A stretch of DNA of 20,122 nucleotides, taken from the NCBI GenBank assembly GCA_905211615.1, contig CAJMBB010000019.1:1-20122 (forward strand), read 5' to 3'. The notes beneath the pieces are model-generated. The model searched no databases, was not told the DNA's origin, and saw nothing but the letters and a program-made list of their open reading frames with translations. The position numbers and the translations under genes are program-made. Shown piece after piece: positions 1-6,882 of this stretch. Numbering within the stretch: position 1 is the first letter of the stretch; each line of letters starts with the position of its first letter. The stretch is from an uncultured Collinsella sp. GTDB taxonomy: Bacteria; Actinomycetota; Coriobacteriia; Coriobacteriales; Coriobacteriaceae.

Positions 1-1
1 C

Positions 2-724
2 GACACGGCCGCCAGCTACGGCAACGAAGAGGCGGTCGGGGCCGCCATTCGTGCGAGCGGCCTGCCGCGCGACGAGGTGTTCGTGACGACCAAGCTGTGG
101 ATGTCGGATGTGAGCTACGAGGGGGCCAAGCGCGGCTTCGACGCGTCGCTCAAGCGGCTGGGGCTCGACTACGTCGACCTCTACCTCATCCATCAGCCGT
201 TCGGCGACGTCTTCGGCGCGTGGCGCGCCATGGAGGAGCTCTACGAGCAGGGCGTTATCCGCGCCATAGGCACAGCTAACTTCTACCCCGATCACCTCGC
301 AAACCTTATCTCGTTCAACCGCATCGCCCCCGCCGTGAACCAAGTCGAGTGCAACGTGTTCTTCCAGCAGCGCGAGGCACAGGAGTATATGGCCGGCAAG
401 GAGGTAGCCATGGAGGGCTGGGCGCCCTTTGCGGAGGGCAGAAACGACCTCTTCCGCAACGAGGTCCTCGCTCGCATCGGCGAGGCGCACGGCAAGACGG
501 TCGCCCAGGTCGTGTTGCGCTGGCTGCTGCAGCGCGGTGTGGTCTGTATCCCTAAGAGCACGCACCGCGATCGCATGGAGCAAAACTTCGACGTCTTCGA
601 CTTCGCGCTGGGCGACGACGAGATGGTCGCCATCGCCGCGCTCGACACCGGGCGCAGCGCGTTCTTCGACCACCACGACCCCGCCACCATCGAATGGATG
701 TCCGGGCTCGTGCGCAACGTGTAG
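2..724 (+). CDS. Aldo/keto reductase, 5' end outside the window
   Basis: NAD(P)H-dependent carbonyl reductase of the aldo/keto reductase superfamily, closest in style to the 2,5-diketo-gluconate reductase group; cytosolic TIM barrel. The frame is open from base 2, so the gene begins upstream; about 240 residues are present, against about 275-285 in the family. The catalytic tetrad is recognisable: the Asp and Tyr of DTAASYGNE at the very start, the Lys of TTKLW, and the His of LIHQP. The NADP-binding C-terminal part is also visible (LLQRGVVCIPKSTHRDRMEQN, here IPKS followed by R and N). It is followed 45 bp later by a YqhD-type alcohol dehydrogenase on the same strand, so the two may form a small aldehyde-detoxification operon. 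The physiological substrate cannot be told from sequence. Confidence 0.93.
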   Translation, partial: DTAASYGNEEAVGAAIRASGLPRDEVFVTTKLWMSDVSYEGAKRGFDASLKRLGLDYVDLYLIHQPFGDVFGAWRAMEELYEQGVIRAIGTANFYPDHLANLISFNRIAPAVNQVECNVFFQQREAQEYMAGKEVAMEGWAPFAEGRNDLFRNEVLARIGEAHGKTVAQVVLRWLLQRGVVCIPKSTHRDRMEQNFDVFDFALGDDEMVAIAALDTGRSAFFDHHDPATIEWMSGLVRNV

Positions 725-768
725 ACGAGCGGTCAGACCGCACTGATAACTTACTAGGAGGAATTGCC

Positions 769-1932
769 ATGAACTCATTCACGTACGACTACCCGGTCAG
801 GAACTACTTCGGCGAGGGGGCTATGGACCAGGCACTCGACGCCGAGATGGGTGCCATGGGCAGGACAGTGATGCTCGCCTACGGCGGAGGCTCGGTCAAA
901 CGAACCGGCGTCTACGGCCACGTGGTCGATAAGCTCACGAGCGCGGGCAAGCGCGTCGTGGACTTCGGCGGCATCATGCCCAACCCGACCTACGAGAAGT
1001 GCCAGGAAGGTGCCGCACTCGCACGCGAGGAGCAGGTCGACTTCATTCTCGCCGTCGGCGGCGGGTCGGTCTTCGACTGCTGCAAGGTGGTCTCCGCACA
1101 GGCGATGCTTGACAAGGACATCGAGACATTCGAGCACGCCGACGGCAAGATGCCGAGCTCGTTCATCCCCATGGGCTGCATCGTTACGCTCTCCGGCACG
1201 GGCGCCGAGCAGAACAACGGCGCCGTCATCACCAACGAGGAGACGCACGTGAAGGGCGCCTTCTTCGGCGCGTTGCCCTCGTGGGCGGCGCTTGACCCGG
1301 CACTCACGCTCACCGTACCGCACGCGCAGTTCATGAGCGGCGCGTTCGACACGCTCTCGCACTGCATGGAGAGCTATTTCGGTAGCCCGCGCGAACGCAA
1401 TGTCACCGACGACATCAACCTCGCCATCCAGCGTAACGTCATCCGCAACATGCGGATCATCGCGGACGACGACCAGAACCTCGATGCCAGAAGCGAGCTC
1501 GTATACGACTCCGCCATGGCCGAGAACGGCGTGCTCAAGATCGGCAAGTCAACGGACTTCCAGGCGCACATGATCCAGCACCAGTACGGCGCGTACACCC
1601 ACACCAACCACGGAATGGGCCTCGCGGTCATCCACCCTGCGCTCTACCGCCACCTGGCCCCCGAGGCGCCCGCGCAGTTCGCCCGCTGGGCACGCGAGGT
1701 GTGGGACGTCGACGCCAAGGGCAAAGACGACCTTACGGTGGCGCTCGAGGGCATCGACCGCCTGCAGACGTTCATCGGCGAGATGGGGCTTCCCACGAGC
1801 TTCGCCGAGATGGGATCCGACACGTCCGACGAGACGCTGCGCAAGGTTGCGGACACCTGCGTGCTCACCGGCGGCTGCGCCAAGAAACTGGAGCGCAGCG
1901 AGGTGTTCCAGATTCTGACCGAGTGCCTCTAG
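769..1932 (+). CDS. yqhD: Iron-containing alcohol dehydrogenase, YqhD type
   Basis: Group III metal-dependent alcohol dehydrogenase that reduces short- and medium-chain aldehydes with NADPH; cytosolic. The ATG at 769 is preceded by a strong AGGAGG-like site (ctaggaggaattgcc), so longer upstream starts are rejected. The product is 387 residues, the length I recall for E. coli YqhD. The Rossmann-like half has LAYGGGSVKR (about 37-45), GGIMPNP (67-73) and LAVGGGSVFD (94-103). The metal ligands D194, H198 (FDTLSH), H267 (AHMIQH) and H281 (TNHG) sit at the same residue numbers I recall for YqhD. The NADPH-type GGGS at 39-42 favours NADPH over NADH. The preceding aldo/keto reductase suggests a shared role against reactive aldehydes. 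The gene symbol is by similarity; the substrate is not established. Confidence 0.93.
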   Translation: MNSFTYDYPVRNYFGEGAMDQALDAEMGAMGRTVMLAYGGGSVKRTGVYGHVVDKLTSAGKRVVDFGGIMPNPTYEKCQEGAALAREEQVDFILAVGGGSVFDCCKVVSAQAMLDKDIETFEHADGKMPSSFIPMGCIVTLSGTGAEQNNGAVITNEETHVKGAFFGALPSWAALDPALTLTVPHAQFMSGAFDTLSHCMESYFGSPRERNVTDDINLAIQRNVIRNMRIIADDDQNLDARSELVYDSAMAENGVLKIGKSTDFQAHMIQHQYGAYTHTNHGMGLAVIHPALYRHLAPEAPAQFARWAREVWDVDAKGKDDLTVALEGIDRLQTFIGEMGLPTSFAEMGSDTSDETLRKVADTCVLTGGCAKKLERSEVFQILTECL

Positions 1933-1975
1933 ATCGGCGCTCGGTCCCGATCCGCCCGCGCCGAAGGAAACCGTA

Positions 1976-2530
1976 CGACTCCGAGATGTCATCGTAATCG
2001 TAGGACCCGGCGAGCCCGCCGCGCCTGATGAATCCGTCGAAGTCGTCGTCGACGGCCCCCTGCTCGTCGAAGTAGGAGCGGTATTCGCCGAAGCTGAAGG
2101 GGAGGATGTGTACCTCCCCGTGGCGCCCTGTGAACAGGGTTGCCAGGTCCGAACTCAGGAGGAACGCGTTCGATCCCGTGAGGTAGATATCCCATCCGCC
2201 ACGTGCGTGAATGCTGTTAATTGCTTTCTCGAAACCCTCGCACAGCTGCACCTTGTCGATGAAGAGACGGTTGCGGGTGCCCTCTTTGTGCCGCTCGATG
2301 ATTTCGTGATACAGCGTGTGATACTCAAGCAGCGGCTCGTTGTCGAGGTCCAGCAGATCGATGTAGACGTTGTTGGAGGATGGGTCCCTCCGAGCAACGG
2401 AGGCGGAGAACGCCTTCATAAGCTCGGACCTACCAGAGCGGCGCATCCCCGTGATCACCTTGATGTCCCGGGTGCCCTCGAGCGCCCAAAGCCGCTCCAT
2501 GTACGTATTGCGGTCGACCCAATCAATCAT
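1976..2530 (-). pseudogene. Truncated AAA_14/DUF4143-type ATPase
   Basis: N-terminal ATPase part of the AAA_14/DUF4143 family, in which a P-loop domain is normally followed by a DUF4143 nuclease-like domain, about 400-430 residues in all. The recognisable part starts at MIDWVDRNTYMERL and runs through DIKVITGMRRSGRS (Walker A), RLFIDKVQLCEGF (Walker B region), DIYLTGSNAFLLSSDLA and LPFSFGEYRSYF. It stops being family-like after GGLAGSYDY. The remaining frame runs into the neighbouring dehydrogenase gene and is meaningless. The Walker A lysine is replaced by arginine (SGRS for CGKS in the intact relative at 16650-17915), and the whole DUF4143 half is missing. The frame continues upstream into a GyrI-like fragment, so the apparent long ORF is a fusion of two remnants. 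Non-functional in all likelihood. Confidence 0.8.
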
Positions 2531-2589
2531 CAGCTCTTTCTCGGTTTCAAAACCGATAAGGAAATATGCGCAAGGGCGCGTCGGAGGGT

Positions 2590-2848
2590 AAGCCCCAGCC
2601 ATGTCATGTCGGCAGAAGCCCTCGAGCGGCGGCACGACGAAGTCGAAATAGCCCTCGATTTCCCGCGGCGGGCCCCTCTTCGACATCTTGATGGTATATG
2701 CGACGTCGTACAACAGCGGCAATGCGTTCTGCTACGCTCCGCCTTCGGCATTGGAATCGCCCTTGCCCCGTACGGCAACGTAGCTCATAGGCGGAACGAT
2801 CAGGATGCTCGGCTTGTCAGGCGGTTTGCCCGTGATGTTGTAGCGCAC
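2590..2848 (-). pseudogene. GyrI-like domain protein, N-terminal fragment with in-frame stop
   Basis: Remnant of a GyrI-like small-molecule-binding domain protein, normally about 200 residues. Reading leftward from a GTG at 2846-2848 gives KPSILIVPPMSYVAVRGKGD, then SNAEGGA, then an amber stop (2732-2734), then QNALPLLYDVAYTIKMS and EGYFDFVVPPLEGF. This is the family's N-terminal pattern of VPxMxYVAVRGKGD, LLYxVAYTIKMS and YFDxVVPPLEG. The stop lies where the family usually has a tyrosine, so a single base change explains it. Homology ends near residue 83, after HDMAGAY, where the frame passes into the ATPase remnant. The missing C-terminal piece of a GyrI-like gene is found at 18117-18302. 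Clearly inactive as it stands. Confidence 0.78.
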
Positions 2849-2991
2849 CGTAGACGCTGATGGAGACGGCTGCGCGCGGGCACGGGCGCGCCACCGCACT
2901 TCACAGCTTGTTTCTCAAGTATTTGGGACGCACACGCGGCGTTCAAAAATGCGGAGCGACTCCGCATGGCTCGAGACTGAGCCGAGGTGCC

Positions 2992-3441
2992 CTACTTCTC
3001 GCTCTCCAGCAGCCCCACGATGCGGTCGATGTCGACGGCAAAGCGAGGCCTTCCCTCGCGCTCGTAGCGGTCGAGGTATGCCTGGCACTCGGAGACGATG
3101 CGCTTGGTGTTGCCGTCGATGATGCGCTGGAGCGTCTCGTAGTAGGCCGAGCCCTCGGTCCTGAAGCGGCGCTGGTAGACCTTGGTTATGGGGAACATCT
3201 TGATGTAGGGGATGCGGTGGCGGCAGCCGGGGCGCGTCGTGGGGCGGGGTGGCAACGCAAAGTACTGGTCTTTGGGCACGTTAGGGGCGATGTTGGAACG
3301 CAGCGGCACGGCGAAGTCCCCGCGCTTCCCGCGGAAACGCAGCCTCACCACCACGATGCAGGGGCGATTGTGCTTAAGCATGAGCTCGCGGTCGCCCTCG
3401 ACGAGGTCGAAGAAGTCCTGGGAGATGGATACGATCTTCAT
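2992..3441 (-). CDS. Putative type III toxin, ToxN/TenpN/AbiQ-like endoribonuclease
   Basis: A 149-residue protein resembling the ToxN/AbiQ/TenpN toxins of type III toxin-antitoxin systems, endoribonucleases held inactive by a small RNA. It opens with MKIVSISQDFFDLV, has NRPCIVVVRLRF (25-36), then DFAVPLRSNI (42-51), which matches the RPxxVLLxK and FAIPLRSHI pattern of TenpN-like proteins. It continues with IPYIKMFPI (77-85), a helical YYETLQRIIDGNTKRI stretch and a closing RFAVDIDRIVGLL. Length fits the family (about 140-190). The ATG at 3439-3441 has a weak G-rich ribosome site. About 140 bases upstream on the same strand is a promoter-like extended -10, and between them lie several strong hairpins, the usual place for a type III RNA antitoxin. 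Assignment is by motif recognition only. Confidence 0.55.
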   Translation of the reverse strand: MKIVSISQDFFDLVEGDRELMLKHNRPCIVVVRLRFRGKRGDFAVPLRSNIAPNVPKDQYFALPPRPTTRPGCRHRIPYIKMFPITKVYQRRFRTEGSAYYETLQRIIDGNTKRIVSECQAYLDRYEREGRPRFAVDIDRIVGLLESEK

Positions 3442-3459
3442 CGGTTACGCCCCCTTCAT

Positions 3460-3585
3460 ACGAAGCGGGGCCCGCATCGCTGCAGGCCCCTACAGGTGGG
3501 CGATATTCTACGCCTTGCGGCACCCCGTCGCCCACGGAGGTTAAACGTACACGTAAGCCGTACTCTGAAAGCCGCGGCTTCCGGC
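3460..3585 (-). ncRNA. Candidate structured RNA antitoxin/leader upstream of the ToxN-like gene
   Basis: Reading leftward from the presumed transcription start near 3585, the leader could fold into three stems. The first is a small hairpin at 3567-3582 (AAGC/GCUU, loop CGCG). The second is an 8-bp perfect stem GUGGGCGA/UCGCCCAC (3528-3535 with 3496-3503) enclosing a GCC-GCAA-GGC tetraloop hairpin (3512-3521). The third is a 10-bp stem with a GCGA tetraloop at 3467-3490, which ends 25 bases before the toxin ATG. Two GNRA loops are in the list. Type III antitoxins lie just upstream of the toxin and usually contain tandem repeats and a terminator; I see no tandem repeat and no U-tract after the last stem. 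It could therefore be an unusual antitoxin or only a structured 5' UTR. Confidence 0.4.
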
Positions 3586-3591
3586 AAGTAG

Positions 3592-3600
3592 TTTATACCA
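3592..3600 (-). promoter_or_regulatory. Extended -10 promoter element for the ToxN-like locus
   Basis: On the - strand the sequence reads TGGTATAAA, an extended -10 (TGn plus TATAAA). A TTGAAA lies 14 bases further upstream and is too close to be a normal -35, so the extended -10 probably carries the promoter. It would start RNA near 3585, just before the hairpins that precede the toxin-like gene. Confidence 0.4.
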
Positions 3601-3670
3601 CGAAAGGTCGCTTTCAATGCGCATAGCTCGCAAAATAACACTCGCTGGGCCGTCACCCCTGGCAGTTACC

Positions 3671-3688
3671 CTCCAATCTTCATTGGAG
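3671..3688. repeat. 7-bp hairpin
   Basis: Perfect 7-bp inverted repeat CTCCAAT-CTTC-ATTGGAG in the non-coding stretch between the ToxN-like locus and the methyltransferases. There is no U-run on either side, so it is not an obvious terminator. Function unknown. Confidence 0.5.
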
Positions 3689-3707
3689 TCAGCAGGTCAA
3701 TTCATAC

Positions 3708-3756
3708 AGTTATGGGGGTGTATCCTAAAGGGAATCAAATTTACACCCCCATAACT
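3708..3756. repeat. 15-bp perfect inverted repeat around a 19-base spacer
   Basis: AGTTATGGGGGTGTA (3708-3722) and TACACCCCCATAACT (3742-3756) are exact reverse complements separated by 19 bases. The arms look like insertion-sequence ends brought together, but no transposase is nearby. A cruciform or regulator site is also possible. The rest of 3601-3930 holds only the neighbouring hairpin and the gene-tail remnant described at 3767. Confidence 0.7.
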
Positions 3757-3766
3757 AAGGAATTTT

Positions 3767-3835
3767 CTATTCCCACTCAATGACTAGAGCCCTGGTGTAA
3801 TTGGCTGGATCACCGTTCCGGGAACCGGTATCGAC
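3767..3835 (-). pseudogene. Gene-tail remnant ending in VIEWE-stop
   Basis: On the - strand a 22-codon open stretch reads DTGSRNGDPANYTRAL, then VIEWE and a stop, with a TAG stop directly before it. It looks like the last residues of a vanished gene. The last bases of the reading frame and the stop (ttctattcccactcaatg on the + strand) recur almost identically at 18371-18388, where another decayed tail ends in AIEWE-stop. The protein family is not recognised. Confidence 0.35.
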
Positions 3836-3931
3836 CTACCTGTCCGTCAAGCTCCTTCTTCAGCTCCAGCCTTGTATCTGACTCGCGCCGCTATAAGCGA
3901 AAACCGAAGAGATGCGTCTTAGCCAGGAAAA

Positions 3932-3988
3932 TGAGGTTAGCCTTATCTTACTGCATGATTCGTGTGTTATAGTTAGATGGCTCTAACT
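3932..3988 (+). promoter_or_regulatory. Promoter region with DtxR-like box and 7-bp palindrome
   Basis: Bases 3932-3950 match the DtxR/IdeR iron-box consensus TTAGGTTAGCCTAACCTAA at 15 of 19 positions by eye, including an unbroken AGGTTAGCCT. A TATAGT -10 lies at 3968-3973; with 17-base spacing its -35 would fall at the right edge of the box. A second dyad, AGTTAGA-TGGC-TCTAACT, spans 3971-3988, over the -10 and likely start. The arrangement suggests repression of the methyltransferase group by one or two regulators, possibly in response to iron. No binding data; inference from motif likeness. Confidence 0.45.
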
Positions 3989-4005
3989 GTTTGGGGGCGA
4001 TAGCC

Positions 4006-4635
4006 ATGTACGAACGCAAGGGCTTCTGGGACAAGAATGCCGGTCGGTACGACCGTTTCATGCGAAAGGACCGGGCGGCGTATGAGAAGATGTATGGGCT
4101 TATCCGGCCGGTAGTGAAAGCAAAAACCGTACTGGAGGTTGCCACCGGCACGGGGCTTATCGCAAAGAACATCGTGAATGCGGCGGCGCACATCGAGGCT
4201 ACAGACGCTTCTGCAGAGATGATCCTTGAAGCAAAGCGGGGCAATCAATCCGCAAAGCTGCACTTTTCCGTACAAGATATGTTCCGCCTGCCCTATGCAC
4301 AGAAGTCCTTCGAAGTGGTGATCGTGTCCAACGCGCTTCACATAGTGCCGCATCCGGAAAAAGCCCTGCAAGAAATCAGGCGAGTGCTGAAGGACGACGG
4401 CGTGCTCATCGCGCCAACCTTCACCCACGCGGGGAACTCGGTTTCCGGCAAGGCAAAAGCCTTATTCATGAGTTTGGCGGGATTCCCCCTCCACAGCAGG
4501 TGGACAAGCGAGGAATACCTGCGTTTCCTGCGTCAAAACGGCTGGGCGGTGCAGAAAAGCGCGGTGCTGAAGGCCTCGTTCCCGCTGACCTATGCGGAAT
4601 GCACGAAATCGAAGGGGCCAGATGTCTTTCTTTGA
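4006..4635 (+). CDS. Class I SAM-dependent methyltransferase
   Basis: A 209-residue methyltransferase of the UbiE/Methyltransf_11 type, transferring a methyl group from S-adenosylmethionine to an unknown small molecule. Motif I is VLEVATGTGLIAKNI (about 42-56), the acidic residue after it is in ATDASAEM, and motif IV/post-motif features are FEVVIVSNALHIV and ALQEIRRVLKDDGVLIAPTF. The ATG at 4006 follows a GGGGGCGA stretch; a TTG at 3991 in the same frame has no ribosome site. The 3' end overlaps the next gene by 14 bases, so translation is coupled. Base composition and codon choice (more AAA, GAA, GCA) are lower in GC than the sugar operon, suggesting acquisition, perhaps from a Clostridia-type donor. 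Preceded by a DtxR-like box. Confidence 0.85.
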   Translation: MYERKGFWDKNAGRYDRFMRKDRAAYEKMYGLIRPVVKAKTVLEVATGTGLIAKNIVNAAAHIEATDASAEMILEAKRGNQSAKLHFSVQDMFRLPYAQKSFEVVIVSNALHIVPHPEKALQEIRRVLKDDGVLIAPTFTHAGNSVSGKAKALFMSLAGFPLHSRWTSEEYLRFLRQNGWAVQKSAVLKASFPLTYAECTKSKGPDVFL

Positions 4636-4987
4636 AAACACCCGCAAGCCCGTGGGCCTCGACGGAAAACTTATGGTTGCAATGATGAATCTAGGCCACA
4701 GCCCTGTGGCGCGGTGGGGACTTCGATTTCTACGACTTGCGCCAAATGCCAAGGTGTTGGATTGCGGCTGTGGCGGCGGGGCGAACATAAAACGGCTGCT
4801 GAAAAAATGCCCGCATGGCGTCGTCAAAGGCATCGACTATTCGCCCGTCAGCGTAGAGAAGGCTAGAAAGCTCAACCGAACTGCAATTCAGGAGGGGCGT
4901 TGCGCCGTTCTGCAAGGCAGTGTGGCGGATATGGTGTTTGAGGACGTCATGCGGGCATTTTTGCATCCATCCTGCACATGGCTATAG
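4622..4987 (+). pseudogene. Second class I methyltransferase, truncated
   Basis: Starts at ATG 4622 inside the end of the previous gene (GGGG just upstream). The first ~100 residues are a normal methyltransferase N-half: MSFFENTRKPVGLDGKLMV, motif I VLDCGCGGGANIKRLL, VVKGIDYSPVSVEKARKLN and CAVLQGSVADMVFED. The family then expects a stretch such as FDxVTAFETIYFW, but here the reading frame passes into unrelated DNA and stops after MRAFLHPSCTWL. About half the protein is missing. The sequence after the break is in frame with the tail of a membrane protein (4951-5043), so an internal deletion has removed the end of this gene and most of the next. Probably inactive, since the substrate-side half is absent. 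Confidence 0.75.
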
Positions 4988-5043
4988 GCATGACGGTCAT
5001 AGCGGCTGTGCTGGCGGCAATTATGACAGTTTTTATTCACTGA
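4951..5043 (+). pseudogene. Membrane-protein C-terminal remnant
   Basis: In a frame different from the truncated methyltransferase there are 30 codons before a TGA at 5041-5043, reading AGIFASILHMAIG and then MTVIAAVLAAIMTVFIH. This is a classic hydrophobic transmembrane helix at a protein's C-terminus. With the upstream methyltransferase cut at the same spot, it is best read as the last helix of a transporter or other membrane protein whose body was deleted. The family is unknown. The TGA sits 11 bases before the next gene, so the old operon spacing seems preserved. Confidence 0.5.
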
Positions 5044-5054
5044 GGAAGAAACCT

Positions 5055-5885
5055 ATGAAATGTAAAATTGAGAAAAACACCGTGCAGGAGACACTGATCC
5101 TCCCGCTGTATTCCCGGAAGCTGTGTACGGAGCTGTACCCGAACCTTTATAGGGATGAAACAGCGGTTCGTCTGCTCGACCAAATCGACTACGACTTTTC
5201 AGAAGCAGCGAAAAGCTCCCGCAGCCTGATGCAGCGTTTTGGTGCGCTGGAGGTGGCCATGCGGCAGGGTGATCTTGCTTTCGAGGTACAGGATTACCTG
5301 AAAGGCCACCCCAATGCGGCGGTGGTCAATCTGGGCTGCGGACTGGACAACACCGGCAGAACCTGCGACAACGGTAGATGCAAGATTTACAATCTGGACT
5401 TCCCGGATGTGATTGCCTTGCGGCAGCAGCTACTGCCTGCCGGGGATCGAGAACAAAATATCCCCTGCGACTTGAAAGACACCGCATGGTTTAGCAAAAT
5501 CGATGCCTCCGGCGGGGCGGTGTTCTTTGCCTCCGGGGTGTTCTATTACTTTCTGACCCAGCAGGTCCGGGAACTGGTGCGGGGGATGGCGGATGCTTTC
5601 CCCGGTAGTGTGCTGGTCTTTGATGCTGCCAATCGGACGGCAGTAAAGATGATCGCAAAAACATGGCTTAAGACTGCAAAAATCAGGGATGTGGGGGCAT
5701 ATTTTGCGGTTTCGGATGCCGCCAAGGAAATCGGCACGTGGGACAGACGTCTGCAGGTCACAAGTCGCGGCTATATGCTGGGTTACAACGATTTGAGAGA
5801 CCCTTCTGTCAGCGGCTTTTTCCGGTTTCTCGCAAGGGTCGGTGACAACGGGATGAAAATGCAAATCGTGAAAATAAGATTTTGA
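5055..5885 (+). CDS. Class I SAM methyltransferase, leucine carboxyl methyltransferase (LCM/PPM1) family
   Basis: A 276-residue protein of the LCM (PPM1/LCMT-like) methyltransferase family, many bacterial members of which modify small molecules such as polyketides. Typical features are LILPLYSRKLCTELYPNLYRDETAVRLL (N-terminal recognition region), AVVNLGCGLDNTGRT (motif I, about 95-109), IYNLDFPDVIALRQQLLP (the LDxPxVI motif) and VFFASGVFYYF. The ATG at 5055 has a good GAGGAAG site seven bases upstream; the frame is open further left but that stretch is remnant DNA. It is the last gene of the methyltransferase group and ends 13 bases before a strong terminator. Length is complete. Substrate unknown; the group has the look of a horizontally acquired metabolite-modification operon. 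Confidence 0.85.
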   Translation: MKCKIEKNTVQETLILPLYSRKLCTELYPNLYRDETAVRLLDQIDYDFSEAAKSSRSLMQRFGALEVAMRQGDLAFEVQDYLKGHPNAAVVNLGCGLDNTGRTCDNGRCKIYNLDFPDVIALRQQLLPAGDREQNIPCDLKDTAWFSKIDASGGAVFFASGVFYYFLTQQVRELVRGMADAFPGSVLVFDAANRTAVKMIAKTWLKTAKIRDVGAYFAVSDAAKEIGTWDRRLQVTSRGYMLGYNDLRDPSVSGFFRFLARVGDNGMKMQIVKIRF

Positions 5886-5898
5886 GAGACAAAAATGC

Positions 5899-5948
5899 AA
5901 AAGACGAGCGCTTCTTGTCGCCCAATTGGCAAGAAGCGCTCGTCTTTT
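5899..5948. terminator. Bidirectional terminator, 19-bp perfect stem
   Basis: AAAAGACGAGCGCTTCTTG (5899-5917) is the exact reverse complement of 5930-5948, with a 12-base loop. The A-run on one side and T-run on the other make it a rho-independent terminator in both directions, serving the + strand methyltransferase and the - strand fructokinase operon that converge here. Confidence 0.92.
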
Positions 5949-5980
5949 CTTAACGCGTTGTATGGCGGAGAGAGCGCAAG

Positions 5981-6865
5981 TTATGCGAGCGCCCTTCTTG
6001 CCAGCTCGGCCGCGCCGAGGATTCCTTGGTCGCCGCCGCAGCCCGGGGCGCAGATGTAGCTCTCCATGTCCTTAAGCTCGGCGGTCTGGATGTAGCCACC
6101 CAGATATTCGAGGGTCTTCTTGCGGACGATGCCGTAGAGCTGCTCCTGGTGCATCACGCCGCCGCCGAGGACGATGCGGCGAGGCGAGTACATGAGCACG
6201 AGGTTCGCGCACATCTGCCCCAGATAATCCCCCTCGAGCGCCCACACCTCAGCGTTGTCCGCGAGCTCGGCCGCGGGCTTTCCCCAGCGCGCGGCGATGG
6301 CGGGGCCGGAGGCGAGGCCCTCGAGACAGCTCGCGTGGCTCGGGCAGACGCAGCGTCCCTCCTCGGTGGGACGGGTCCTTACCAGCATGTGGCCGGCCTC
6401 GGGGTGCAGCATGCCGTGAAGGAGCCTGCCCGCGCACATGACGCCCGCGCCCACGCCGGTGCCGATGGTCACGTAGACGGCGTCCTCGAGCCCCTTGCAG
6501 CAGCCGAAGACTACTTCGCCGAGGCAGGCAACGTTCACGTCCGTGTCGTAGGTCACCGGAATCCCGAGGGCGTCGGCGAACGCGGCGCGAAGACCATAGC
6601 CTCGCCACGCGAGCTTGGGCGTCTGGAGGATGGAACCGTAGCGCTCATCGTTGGGGTCGACGCAGGTCGGGCCGAAGGCGCCGATGCCCAACGCGTTCAC
6701 ATCGCGGGCGGTGAACCACTCGACCATTTGTGGGACGGTCTCGGCGGGCGTAAGCGTCGGGGTCTCCATACGGTCGAGAACCTCGCCGTCGCCGGACACC
6801 ACGGCACAGACCATCTTGGTCCCGCCGGCCTCGAGGGCGCCGAGCCTCATTTGCTTTTCGCTCAT
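5981..6865 (-). CDS. ROK-family fructokinase
   Basis: ATP-dependent sugar kinase of the ROK family, fructokinase subgroup, making fructose 6-phosphate in the cytosol. At 294 residues it is full length. It has the phosphate-binding EAGGTK (12-17), GIGAFGP (60-66), catalytic aspartate in DTDVNVACLGE (D109), the ATP-site GTGVGAGV (135-142), and the ROK zinc site HPEAGH (154-159) with C172, C174 and C180. The stretch SCLEGLASGPAI is typical of the bacterial fructokinases (ScrK/GmuE-like) rather than glucokinases. ATG 6865 has an excellent AGGAGG site. It is the last gene of the PTS operon, downstream of a GH172 enzyme, which supports fructose as the product to be phosphorylated. Substrate by family and context. 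Confidence 0.88.
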   Translation of the reverse strand: MSEKQMRLGALEAGGTKMVCAVVSGDGEVLDRMETPTLTPAETVPQMVEWFTARDVNALGIGAFGPTCVDPNDERYGSILQTPKLAWRGYGLRAAFADALGIPVTYDTDVNVACLGEVVFGCCKGLEDAVYVTIGTGVGAGVMCAGRLLHGMLHPEAGHMLVRTRPTEEGRCVCPSHASCLEGLASGPAIAARWGKPAAELADNAEVWALEGDYLGQMCANLVLMYSPRRIVLGGGVMHQEQLYGIVRKKTLEYLGGYIQTAELKDMESYICAPGCGGDQGILGAAELARRALA

Positions 6866-6882
6866 GTGATCCTCCTTACAAA

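Noticed and set aside
1865..1975. C-terminal extension of the truncated ATPase frame into the dehydrogenase gene
   Set aside because: The Arg/Ser-rich tail is the antisense of the yqhD 3' end and has no family likeness.
3467..3490. Hairpin upstream of the ToxN-like gene as a standard terminator
   Set aside because: The stem is perfect but no U-run follows on the - strand, so I list it as part of a structured RNA rather than as a terminator.
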